NCBI GenBank assembly: GCA_003223695.1
Contig: QHVY01000090.1
Coordinates: 1 to 12,548, forward strand
Direction of reading: 5' to 3'
DNA: 12,548 bases
DNA from: Acidobacteriota bacterium
GTDB lineage: Bacteria; Acidobacteriota; Thermoanaerobaculia; Gp7-AA8
This document shows positions 1 to 6,869 of this stretch, piece by piece. Position numbers and translations under genes: made by a program. Each line of letters opens with the position of its first letter. Position 1 is the first letter of the stretch. A model generated the notes under the pieces. The model saw only the letters and a program-made list of their open reading frames with translations, was not told the DNA's origin and made no database searches.

Positions 1-745
1 GAAAATTGGGTGGCCGCGTTAGGCGATAAATAGTGATGATAATGGTTACGATTGAGAATGCGATCGTCCCGGCAAGGCCATCGCTCAACAGAAACAGCAC
101 GACGAAGGCCAGTCCGCATGCGATCAGCAGCGCACTCTGAATGAACATCGCCAGCGTCATGGCGATGCCGAGCAGAAACCCATGTGTGAGGGCCGGCTTT
201 AGCCGGCCGGTTGAAACTGGCCCGCACACCAACGCGATGATGGCGAACGTCAGCGGCCATTCGAGATAGTGATGATCGATGTTGCCGATCGACGACTCCG
301 TGACCATGAAGGGCGACGTGGCCAGTGCGATCCCGCCCGCGAGCACGGCTCGTGAGCCGAACTGCTTCGCCAGCACGATGGACGAGACTGCAGCAGAGAT
401 CGCCCCGAGCGCCGGCGGAATCCACACGACACGCCACAACACCTCGGCCGCGCTTTTGCCGCCGAGAATTCGCGCGATCGCCGCACAGAAGAGGTCGTAC
501 AACGGCGGCCAGGGGCAATACGCGCCGCCCTCGCCGCGATCGGGATCGAACTCGAGCACCGCGGGAAAATGCGATGCCGAAAAGGTGATCCGCTTCCAAT
601 GGTACAGCTCGTCAAGCGGTGAGAGGCGCGGCACACCTCCGGCGAAAACGAGGGGCGCGTTTGTGAGCCGCATCACCAAAGCGAGCGAAAAGATCGCAGC
701 GCCGATCAGGAGCCGAGGCGGCGAAGAAATTTTTTCACTTGCCAT
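1..745 (-). CDS. STT3/AglB-like oligosaccharyltransferase-family (GT-C) membrane protein, N-terminal part
   Basis: This frame stays open without a stop from an ATG at 743-745 to the left edge (248 residues), so the C-terminus is missing. The protein begins with a transmembrane segment (about residues 11-30). The following loop has the signature of STT3-type transferases: an LDELYH motif with Asp45, then FDPD near 66-69 and WPPLYD at 79-84. A later loop carries NIDHHYLEW (Asp157, His158, His159, Glu162), matching the DHH..E motif of archaeal AglB and related proteins, where the first-loop and DHH aspartates bind the metal. Further helices follow to residue 240. Family members move a lipid-linked glycan to an acceptor at the membrane; whether this one N-glycosylates proteins cannot be told without the C-terminal WWDYG-type domain. 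The ribosome binding site is weak (GAGG, 13 bases upstream). It is divergent from the protease at 809. A generic GT-C mannosyltransferase is the alternative. Confidence 0.8.
   Translation of the reverse strand, partial: MASEKISSPPRLLIGAAIFSLALVMRLTNAPLVFAGGVPRLSPLDELYHWKRITFSASHFPAVLEFDPDRGEGGAYCPWPPLYDLFCAAIARILGGKSAAEVLWRVVWIPPALGAISAAVSSIVLAKQFGSRAVLAGGIALATSPFMVTESSIGNIDHHYLEWPLTFAIIALVCGPVSTGRLKPALTHGFLLGIAMTLAMFIQSALLIACGLAFVVLFLLSDGLAGTIAFSIVTIIITIYRLTRPPNF
184..229. repeat. compound palindromic element inside the STT3-like coding sequence
   Basis: An outer pair of 11-base arms (184-194 and 219-229, one mismatch) encloses two hairpins: a perfect 8-bp stem at 191-198/201-208 around TT, and a shorter stem at 207-220 with one G-T pair. 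The inner and outer stems partly compete for the same bases. The core (GGCCGGCT...AGCCGGCC) resembles dispersed REP-like palindromes of environmental bacteria. It is read in frame as residues about 173-187 of the STT3-like protein, in a predicted loop between transmembrane helices. That it is an inserted mobile palindrome is inference. Confidence 0.55.
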
Positions 746-759
746 TTGGTAGAGATTGC

Positions 760-777
760 CTCAGTCTTTTAACTGAG
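760..777. other. short hairpin in the divergent intergenic region
   Basis: CTCAGT (760-765) and ACTGAG (772-777) form a perfect 6-bp inverted repeat around a 6-base loop. It lies between the divergent starts of the STT3-like gene (745) and the first protease (809), where both promoters should be. It could be an operator or a chance palindrome; no confident -35/-10 pair was recognised nearby. Confidence 0.25.
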
Positions 778-808
778 TCGTCCAAGACTTCCAAATTCGG
801 GTCCTCGC

Positions 809-2035
809 TTGCGTAGACTCATCGCGTGCGCTGTCTTTCTGGCCACCGCTTATCCGGTGCTGGGTGCAGACTCGGAAATCGTTCCCACCTATTGCCGCGA
901 GATCGAAGTGCCGCTGGACGCGACACACTCCTCCGCGAAGCTCGCCGGCTGCAGCGATGATGCGCCTGTCGATCTCCTCTGGCATCTCGATCGGATCGAT
1001 CAGCTCGACGGGAACCTCGACGGTCACTACCACCGCCGCCACACCGGTGCGGGAAGCGTCGTTTATGTGATGGACACCGGCGTGCTCGGCTCCCATGCAG
1101 AGTTCGCCGGGGTCAGTGGGAGCCGCGTGATCGCCGGCTTCGACGTCGCCCGCACTGTGAGTGTCGGCGCCTCGGATTGCAACAGCCCCAACAAGGCGCT
1201 GCAGCCGTGCTTTTCGAATTTTATTGAATTGATCGGTGCCTCTCACGGGACGAGCGTTGCCTCGCTCGTCGCCGGGCAAAACGTGGGCGTCGCTCCCGAT
1301 GCGATGATCGTCAGCATTCGCGTGATGAATGAGTCGGCGCTGGCCACCACCCGCACGTACATGGACGGACTCAACGCAATCATCCGCCACGCGTGGGATC
1401 CGAACACGCCGCAATTTCACACCGCGGTCGTGAACATCAGCGGCTGGGTGCTCGAGAAACTATCTTCCATGCCCGATTCGTCGCCGGTCTCCTACGCCGC
1501 AGTCGAAAAGAAAATCCGCGAGATGATCGGCGGCGTCGACGCGCAAGGCCGTACCAATCCAAACGGAAAGCGCTTCTTCTTCGTCGTGGCCGGCAACAAC
1601 ATCGACAACGGCTGCGGTCGCTCCGGTGTTGTCGACCGTTTTCCGGCAACCCTCGGCAAAGAAATCGAGGGGCTGATCACCGTTGGCGGGATGACCGAGG
1701 ACAATAGTTGGTGGCCGGGAGCGTGCAGAGGCGGACTGGAGATTCTGGCGCCGTCTGAGGGCGTGTTCAGCGCTACGATCACGGCAAATGATCATTACCG
1801 CGGCCAGCGGCCGAATCTGCGATCAGGCACCTCGTTCGCGGCACCGATCATTTCGGGCATCGCAGCGCGCATCCTTTCCGAAAATCCGAATCTCACGCCG
1901 CCTGAAATCGAGGCCATGATCGAGAGTACGCCGTCGCGTATCTTCAATCCTGACCCCAGTTACGCGAACGGCAAGGTGGCCTTCGTGCAGGACGCGCCGG
2001 CGGTCATGACGGCACGCGTGATAGCCGCTCCATAG
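809..2035 (+). CDS. secreted subtilisin-like serine protease (S8 family), first of a tandem pair
   Basis: A 408-residue protein starting at TTG. The start is chosen because it gives a clean signal peptide (MRRLIACAVFLATA, predicted cleavage after VLGA at residue 20) and no better start lies nearby. The subtilase catalytic triad is complete: Asp89 in YVMDTG, His146 in ASHGTS, Ser342 in SGTSFAAP; the oxyanion Asn263 is in VAGNN. LWHLDRID (57-64) matches the N-terminal segment typical of mature S8 enzymes. No separate I9-type propeptide domain is evident. The mature chain has exactly six cysteines (29, 48, 124, 134, 269, 306), all with counterparts in the protease at 2059, suggesting three disulfides and a periplasmic or extracellular site. 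No C-terminal sorting domain is seen. The substrate is unknown. The next gene starts 23 bases downstream. The protease assignment is secure; the exact start is less so. Confidence 0.9.
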   Translation: MRRLIACAVFLATAYPVLGADSEIVPTYCREIEVPLDATHSSAKLAGCSDDAPVDLLWHLDRIDQLDGNLDGHYHRRHTGAGSVVYVMDTGVLGSHAEFAGVSGSRVIAGFDVARTVSVGASDCNSPNKALQPCFSNFIELIGASHGTSVASLVAGQNVGVAPDAMIVSIRVMNESALATTRTYMDGLNAIIRHAWDPNTPQFHTAVVNISGWVLEKLSSMPDSSPVSYAAVEKKIREMIGGVDAQGRTNPNGKRFFFVVAGNNIDNGCGRSGVVDRFPATLGKEIEGLITVGGMTEDNSWWPGACRGGLEILAPSEGVFSATITANDHYRGQRPNLRSGTSFAAPIISGIAARILSENPNLTPPEIEAMIESTPSRIFNPDPSYANGKVAFVQDAPAVMTARVIAAP

Positions 2036-2046
2036 CCTTCCCGCGC

Positions 2047-2052
2047 GATAAT
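2047..2052 (+). promoter_or_regulatory. possible -10 element (GATAAT) of the second protease
   Basis: GATAAT ends 6 bases before the GTG start at 2059, which would put transcription initiation at or near the start codon and give a leaderless mRNA. No Shine-Dalgarno sequence precedes the GTG. There is no convincing -35 hexamer at the right distance, and the gene could equally be read from the upstream protease gene. Confidence 0.25.
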
Positions 2053-2058
2053 ATTCGC

Positions 2059-3168
2059 GTGACCCTCGGCATTGCGCTCATCGCCGCGATTCAAATTGCA
2101 AACGCTGCAGAGAATGCATGGTCGCGCTGTGCGACCGTCGATGTACCGTTGACTGTCGGTCCGAACGTGATCGTAGAGCGCGAGCTCGTGGGCTGCGATG
2201 GAATCGCGACTCGGCGGACGCGCGGTAAAGGGACGGTCGTCTACATTGTTGACACAGGTATCGATGCCGGTCACGACGAGTTCTTGCGCGAAGATGGAAG
2301 CAGCAAAGTGATCGGTGGGCTCGATCCGCTGGCCGAGCTCAGCGCGAGTCCGTCGACCTGCGCGAATGACACGCCGACGCATCCCTGCAACGACCCTTCA
2401 GCTCTCGTCGTTCTCAGCCACGGGACTGCGGTCGCGTCGGTGGTCGCCGGACGAAACGTCGGCCTCGCACCGGATGCCGTTCTTGTCTCGGTGCGCGCGT
2501 TTGGACTGGGGCGTTTGAAAACAGGCCTAACAGAGATGGATATTTTTGTTCGCGCTCTGGACGACATCGTGAAACAGGCATTCGATCCCTCAACGCCGCC
2601 GTTCAAGACTGCGATCGTGAACATGAGCGCCACCCCAGGCGCGACGACCGCCGCGGGTTGGTCCGAGCTCGAACGGAAAATGCGACTGATGATCGGCGGC
2701 GTCGATGCCGATTTCAATCCCGATCCGAACGGCAAACGCTTTTTGTTCGTCACTAGCGCCGGGAACAATGAGCCGCCCTCGTCCGATCCAATGAAAAGCC
2801 GCGGACAGTGCCGGCTCGACAACACGGTTTTGTACTATCCGTCAGCCGCCGGATCAGCTATCGATGGTCTCGTCACCGTCGGAGGCGTCGACCGACAGAA
2901 TCACGTGTGGGCAGGCTCCTGCACAGGTTCGAGCATCGACATCCTCGCGCCCGCTGAAAATCTGCTCGTCGCATCGATCAGCGGCCACAATCGATATCGC
3001 GGATTTGAAAAATCGGCTGACGGAATGTTCGTCGAAGATTTCACGAGCGGAACGTCGTACGCGGCACCGTATGTCAGTGCCATTGCCGCACGAATGTTGG
3101 AGAGCGATCCGACATTGACGCCGGTCGAGATCGAGCGGCGAATGAAAGCGCTGTCCACGCGGCCCTGA
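2059..3168 (+). CDS. secreted subtilisin-like serine protease (S8 family), second of a tandem pair
   Basis: A 369-residue protein starting at GTG, with a signal peptide MTLGIALIAAIQIANA (cleavage near residue 16). The triad is Asp65 (YIVDTG), His121 (LSHGTA) and Ser333 (SGTSYAAP); the oxyanion Asn236 is in SAGNN. It is a diverged paralogue of the protease at 809: both share blocks such as MIGGVDA followed by NPNGKR or DPNGKR, and TP.EIE near the C-terminus. All six mature cysteines correspond (24, 46, 101, 110, 251, 288). It is shorter mainly because it lacks the LWHLDRID segment and the sequence around it, so the N-terminal subsite of the fold differs. It stops soon after the catalytic-Ser helix and has no anchor. 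parE begins 2 bases after the stop. The duplication is inferred from the protein match; substrate preferences are unknown. Confidence 0.9.
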   Translation: MTLGIALIAAIQIANAAENAWSRCATVDVPLTVGPNVIVERELVGCDGIATRRTRGKGTVVYIVDTGIDAGHDEFLREDGSSKVIGGLDPLAELSASPSTCANDTPTHPCNDPSALVVLSHGTAVASVVAGRNVGLAPDAVLVSVRAFGLGRLKTGLTEMDIFVRALDDIVKQAFDPSTPPFKTAIVNMSATPGATTAAGWSELERKMRLMIGGVDADFNPDPNGKRFLFVTSAGNNEPPSSDPMKSRGQCRLDNTVLYYPSAAGSAIDGLVTVGGVDRQNHVWAGSCTGSSIDILAPAENLLVASISGHNRYRGFEKSADGMFVEDFTSGTSYAAPYVSAIAARMLESDPTLTPVEIERRMKALSTRP

Positions 3169-3170
3169 AG

Positions 3171-5063
3171 ATGTCTAATTACGACTCCTCTGCAATCGAA
3201 GTCCTCACCGGTCTCGAGCCCGTTCGCAAACGGCCGGGGATGTACACCACAACCGAGCGGCCGAATCACCTCGCGCAGGAGGTCATCGACAACTCTGCGG
3301 ACGAGGCCATCGCCGGCTTTTGCGATGAGATCGTCGTCACGCTGCATGAGGACGGATCGATGTCTGTGGCCGACAACGGCCGCGGCATGCCGGTGGACAA
3401 ACACGCGAAGGAAGGCGTCTCTGGCGTCGAGGTGATTCTCACGCGTCTGCACGCCGGCGCGAAATTCTCCGAGAAGAACTACCGCTTCTCCGGCGGTCTG
3501 CACGGGGTCGGTGTCTCCGTGGTCAACGCGCTTTCGAAAAAACTGCAGGTGTGGGTGCGGCGCGACGGCAAGGAATACTTCATGTGGTTCTCCGACGGGA
3601 AAAAACGCGCGGAGCTGAAGGCGGCCGGCGAAGTCGGCAAGCGAAACACTGGCACAACGATCCGCTTCTGGCCGGACGAGAAATTCTTCGACACCACGAA
3701 ATTCAATGTTCCGAGGCTCAAGCATGTCATGCGCGCGAAGGCGGTGCTGGCGCCCGGGCTGCGGATCAAATTCATCAACGAGGGTGACAAGAAGGACAAC
3801 GAGGAGTGGTACTACGAAGACGGCCTAACGGCCTATCTCACCTCGGAGCTGCAGGAACAAGCGACCGTCCCCGAGCAGCCGTTCGTCGGGCACTTCAAAG
3901 GATCGAACGAGGAAGTCGATTGGGCGGTGGCGTGGCTCGTCGAAGCGGGTGACGTCGTCGCTGAGAGTTACGTCAATCTCATTCCCACCGAGCATGGCGG
4001 CACGCATGTGAACGGATTCCGCACCGGCCTGACTGATGCGATCCGCGAATTCTGCGAGCTCCGCAATCTGCTGCCGCGCGGCGTGAAGCTCACGCCGGAA
4101 GATGTGTGGTCGAGCTGCTGCCACATCCTTTCGCTTCGCATGGCGGAGCCGCAGTTCACCGGACAGACGAAGGATCGGCTGACGTCGCGGGAGGCGTCGG
4201 CGTTCGTTTCCGGCGTCACGCAGGACGCTTTCTCGATCTGGCTGAACAACAACGTCGCCGCCGCCGAGCAGATCGCGCAGGTGGCCATCGCCAGCGCGAT
4301 GACGCGCCTGCGTCAGGGAAAAAAAGTCGAACGGAAAAAGCTCACCAGCGGACCGGCTCTTCCCGGCAAACTGGCCGACTGCACTTCGAGCGATCTGCAT
4401 CAGACCGAATTGTTCCTTGTCGAAGGCGACTCCGCGGGCGGCTCCGCAAAGCAGGCGCGCGATCGCGAATACCAGGCGATCATGCCGCTGCGCGGGAAAA
4501 TTCTGAACACTTGGGAAGTCGATCCAAACGAGGTCCTCTCCTCCCAGGAAGTCCACGACATCGCCGTGGCCCTCGGCGTCGATCCCGGATCGGAGGATTT
4601 GAAGTCGCTGCGCTACGGAAAGATCTGCATCCTTGCAGACGCAGCTTCCGACGGCGCCCACATAGCGACATTATTGTGTGCACTTTTCGTTAGACATTTC
4701 CGGAAGCTCGTGCAGGACGGGCGCATCTACGTGGCCATGCCGCCGCTTTATCGAATCGATGTGGGAAAGAACGTTTACTACGCCCTCGACGATCAGGAGC
4801 GCAGAGGAATCCTTCAGCGCATCGAGGCCGAGGGAGTCAAGGGCAAGGTGAATATTCAACGATTCAAAGGGCTCGGCGAAATGAATCCGATGCAACTGCG
4901 CGAGACGACGATGAATCGCGACACTCGCCGCCTCGTACAGCTCACGCTCGACTCAAAGGACGGCGCTGATGCCGTGATCGACATGCTTCTCGCGAAAGGG
5001 CGCGCCGGCGACCGCAAAGAGTGGCTCATGGAAGAGGGCAACAAAGCCGAGATTCTGGAATAG
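3171..5063 (+). CDS. parE: DNA topoisomerase IV subunit B, with a substituted TOPRIM metal-binding residue
   Basis: A 630-residue ATPase subunit, the length of E. coli ParE and collinear with it from IEVLTGLEPVRKRPGMY to the QRFKGLGEMNPMQLRETT end. ParE with ParC forms the type II enzyme that unlinks daughter chromosomes. The GHKL ATPase domain shows Glu37 and Asn41 (QEVIDN), DNGRGMP at 68-74 and SGGLHGVG at 107-114; Lys334 in QTKDRL is the transducer lysine. The TOPRIM domain has Glu418 in VEGDSAGG, but the metal-binding motif, normally DADSD in ParE, reads D490-A-A492-S-D494: the middle Asp is Ala (codon GCT at 4644-4646). The rest is intact and looks under selection. In type II topoisomerases the equivalent residue helps bind Mg2+ for cleavage, so this is either a functionally important natural change or a one-base error. 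The gene starts 2 bases after the second protease with no clear Shine-Dalgarno. GyrB is less likely given the close ParE match and parC nearby. Confidence 0.96.
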   Translation: MSNYDSSAIEVLTGLEPVRKRPGMYTTTERPNHLAQEVIDNSADEAIAGFCDEIVVTLHEDGSMSVADNGRGMPVDKHAKEGVSGVEVILTRLHAGAKFSEKNYRFSGGLHGVGVSVVNALSKKLQVWVRRDGKEYFMWFSDGKKRAELKAAGEVGKRNTGTTIRFWPDEKFFDTTKFNVPRLKHVMRAKAVLAPGLRIKFINEGDKKDNEEWYYEDGLTAYLTSELQEQATVPEQPFVGHFKGSNEEVDWAVAWLVEAGDVVAESYVNLIPTEHGGTHVNGFRTGLTDAIREFCELRNLLPRGVKLTPEDVWSSCCHILSLRMAEPQFTGQTKDRLTSREASAFVSGVTQDAFSIWLNNNVAAAEQIAQVAIASAMTRLRQGKKVERKKLTSGPALPGKLADCTSSDLHQTELFLVEGDSAGGSAKQARDREYQAIMPLRGKILNTWEVDPNEVLSSQEVHDIAVALGVDPGSEDLKSLRYGKICILADAASDGAHIATLLCALFVRHFRKLVQDGRIYVAMPPLYRIDVGKNVYYALDDQERRGILQRIEAEGVKGKVNIQRFKGLGEMNPMQLRETTMNRDTRRLVQLTLDSKDGADAVIDMLLAKGRAGDRKEWLMEEGNKAEILE

Positions 5064-5064
5064 A

Positions 5065-5086
5065 GAGTGCGGCGTTCGCCGCACTC
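5065..5086. terminator. hairpin between convergent parE and anchor-P genes
   Basis: GAGTGCGGCG, TT, CGCCGCACTC is a perfect 10-bp, GC-rich inverted repeat starting 1 base after the parE stop and ending 7 bases before the stop of the convergent gene. The position suits a bidirectional terminator. No proper T-run follows on either strand (the plus strand continues with CCAAAA), so termination strength is uncertain. Confidence 0.5.
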
Positions 5087-5093
5087 CCAAAAT

Positions 5094-6074
5094 TCACTTG
5101 CAGGTGTGCAACTGGATGTTGCCAGCGTCCAGTTTGACGCCTGCCTTGTACCCGCTGGGCATTAAAGTCAGTATCAATTTATCGTTGTTACCCGGTTCAC
5201 CTTGATCATCAACATCGATTAGGTACGTCGTGTCGCCCTGCGGCGTGGTCTCGCATGTTCCCTCGATGTGTCTGGTGGTCGGACCTGTAACGATGTACCT
5301 CGTCACGCCGGTCCCCTTCACCTTCATGCCTGAGCCATGATCGATGAATGTCAAGTGACCCCAGTACCCGCCATCCTTCATTCCGCCGGCGACACCGAAT
5401 GATCCTTCTCCATTCGGCGTCGGCACTCGGCCGCCGCCCGTAACAAAGTCTTTGTCCGCAGGACAGGCCTGGCCGCCGGTGCATGTGATGTCCGCGTGCG
5501 CCCGCGACACGAAGAGGTCCGCAATGCCGGGAACGAAGACGTGAAGGGCGCTGACCGTGATGTCTCCGCTGTTGGGCTGATCCTGCTCGTTAAGTCGTAC
5601 GTATCCTCCGATCGGCGGAGGCAGATTGATGGTTTGGTTGGGCTCGCCGGTGACAGTAATGGTCTGGCCGTTGATCATCAGATCGACGATATCCGAGGTA
5701 CCAGAAGCCGACGGGCCGTTCGGGCCGCAGGATGCCCGTGCTCGCGACATCAGAAGATTCGCACCGATCGTGTTTCCGGCGACCGTCAAATTGAGTTTTG
5801 CGACCGACGCCTCGGCGCGACTCTGATCGCCCATCCCGATCGTCGTGGCGTGGAGGACATTCGCGGAAAGAAGACCCGGAATATTGGCGTCGAGAAGCGA
5901 TGACTCGAGACTGCCGCCGGTGGACGGAAGTGGTCCGGTATCCACGAGCGTGATCTTGCCGAATCCGGCAACGGTCCCATCAATGACTGTCGCCTGTCCG
6001 CTGAAACTGTTCGCCAGCGCCTGGCCGGGAATCAGCGCGCCGAGCAAAAGAAATGTGAGAAAGAGTTTTTTCAT
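5094..6074 (-). CDS. secreted choice-of-anchor P family protein with post-COAP-1-type domain
   Basis: A 326-residue exported protein. The start at 6072-6074 is chosen over an ATG at 6125 because it gives a classic signal peptide (MKKLFLTFLLLGALIPGQALA, cleavage after residue 21) and has a strong GGAGGTGA 7 bases upstream. Residues about 22-200 resemble the choice-of-anchor P domain: many small residues, a central MINGQTITV segment, EPNQTINLP, YVRLNEQ and ITVSALHVFVPG. From about 206 (DKDFVTGGGRV) a second beta domain of post-COAP-1 type follows, with GSFGVAGG and GHLTFIDHGSGMKVKG. Such proteins are thought to be surface or matrix proteins; the molecular role is unknown. The end (QLHTCK) carries no PEP-CTERM, LPXTG or transmembrane anchor, so it may be freely secreted or held by other proteins. 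The LuxR-like regulator gene lies 82 bases upstream on the same strand. Family names come from motif memory, not a search. Confidence 0.75.
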   Translation of the reverse strand: MKKLFLTFLLLGALIPGQALANSFSGQATVIDGTVAGFGKITLVDTGPLPSTGGSLESSLLDANIPGLLSANVLHATTIGMGDQSRAEASVAKLNLTVAGNTIGANLLMSRARASCGPNGPSASGTSDIVDLMINGQTITVTGEPNQTINLPPPIGGYVRLNEQDQPNSGDITVSALHVFVPGIADLFVSRAHADITCTGGQACPADKDFVTGGGRVPTPNGEGSFGVAGGMKDGGYWGHLTFIDHGSGMKVKGTGVTRYIVTGPTTRHIEGTCETTPQGDTTYLIDVDDQGEPGNNDKLILTLMPSGYKAGVKLDAGNIQLHTCK

Positions 6075-6081
6075 TTGTTGT

Positions 6082-6135
6082 TCACCTCCGGCCCAGAAGA
6101 GTTCAATGCCAGCGCCCGCCGTCAATGCCGGAGGT
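6082..6135 (-). promoter_or_regulatory. ribosome binding site with upstream anti-Shine-Dalgarno arm (possible translational switch)
   Basis: Reading the minus strand, ACCTCCGGC (6135-6127) is followed after 34 bases by its exact complement GCCGGAGGT (6092-6084), which contains the Shine-Dalgarno GGAGGTGA of the anchor-P gene (ATG at 6074). If the arms pair, the ribosome binding site is buried. The loop includes one of two direct copies of GGCATTGA (plus-strand 6103-6110 and 6122-6129); the other overlaps the upstream arm. The pairing is visible in the sequence; control of translation, or a DNA site for the adjacent regulator, is inference. Confidence 0.5.
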
Positions 6136-6156
6136 ATATCTTTAAATAAAAAAGGT

Positions 6157-6816
6157 CTAATTTTCGGAGGAAAAAAGGGCGGTGCGCGCGATCAGATGAT
6201 GGCCAATCGCATACGCGAGGAGCTCGAGGCGTGTTTTCACGCCGAACCGGCGGTACAGCCTCGTCAAATGTGCCTTCACCGTGACCGGCGCGATTTCCAG
6301 CTTTCGGGCGATGTCCTTATTGCTCAGACCTTCTTCCAGCGATTCGAGAATCGCCAGTTCGGTTGGAGTCATCGAATCTGGAGCCGGTGTCCGAGACTTC
6401 TGGTCATCCGTGCCCATGAGAACGACTGCGTCACGCGGAGCCCAGATCTGCCCGCTCTTCACGACGCGCAGGGCCTTGAGCAAGCTCGGCGGATCGGAAG
6501 TGAGCAGAAAATAACCGCTCGCTCCTGCACGCAGAATTTCGGCGATCGAATCGAAGGTGTGCTCGTAGCCATCAACCAGGAGATTTGATGTCGGGAAGAG
6601 GATCCTCAAGTGAGCGAGGATCGAGAGGCGAAAATCGCTCAGCAAAGAGTGCGCGATGATCACCACATCGGGTTTCAGATCGGCCGGCGGGTCCTTTCCG
6701 GCGAGAATCTTGATCGGATCTTCCGCTCCCAGGAAGCGGATCTCGGGATCAGACCGAAGGACCTGGAGTAGGCCGAGATACCGCCACCGATCCGGCTCGA
6801 GAAGTAGAACCTGCAT
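6157..6816 (-). CDS. LuxR/NarL-type regulator with a degenerate receiver domain
   Basis: A 219-residue protein. Residues about 1-125 have the layout of a response-regulator receiver (MQVLLLEPDRW, DVVIIAHSLL, then GASGYFLLTSD), but the key residues are missing. The phosphoacceptor position in DVVIIA is Ala55 rather than Asp, only part of the acidic pocket remains (Glu7, Asp9), and the lysine expected in the GYxLK motif is Leu. Residues 149-205 are a full GerE-type helix-turn-helix (MTPTELAILE, SNKDIARKLEIAPVTVKAHL). It should bind DNA but is unlikely to be switched by normal His-Asp phosphorelay, and no sensor kinase is in the window. It lies just upstream of the anchor-P gene on the same strand, so that gene is the obvious candidate target. 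The ATG at 6816 lacks a clear Shine-Dalgarno. Confidence 0.85.
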   Translation of the reverse strand: MQVLLLEPDRWRYLGLLQVLRSDPEIRFLGAEDPIKILAGKDPPADLKPDVVIIAHSLLSDFRLSILAHLRILFPTSNLLVDGYEHTFDSIAEILRAGASGYFLLTSDPPSLLKALRVVKSGQIWAPRDAVVLMGTDDQKSRTPAPDSMTPTELAILESLEEGLSNKDIARKLEIAPVTVKAHLTRLYRRFGVKTRLELLAYAIGHHLIARTALFSSEN

Positions 6817-6869
6817 CGCATCTCGCGGGCAGACTCTAACGCCTTATGGAATTAAGTCAGTGATGAGAA

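Noticed and set aside
250..636. Minus-strand 128-residue frame overlapping the STT3-like gene
   Set aside because: Arg/Ser-rich out-of-frame reading. The frame starting at 745 shows STT3 motifs and transmembrane helices and is preferred.
2901..3725. Minus-strand frame of 274 codons over the end of the second protease and start of parE
   Set aside because: It is antisense to two clear genes and spans their junction, with no motif of its own.
3825..4661. Minus-strand frame of 278 codons inside parE
   Set aside because: Antisense shadow of the conserved ParE sequence; no signal peptide, domain or start context.
6075..6125. Longer start for the anchor-P protein at 6125
   Set aside because: It adds 17 residues (MTAGAGIELFWAGGEQQ) ahead of a perfect signal peptide and reads through the strong Shine-Dalgarno that serves the start at 6074.
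5845..6588. Plus-strand 247-residue frame across the anchor-P start and the regulator
   Set aside because: Antisense to two supported genes and across their gap; low-complexity translation without motifs.
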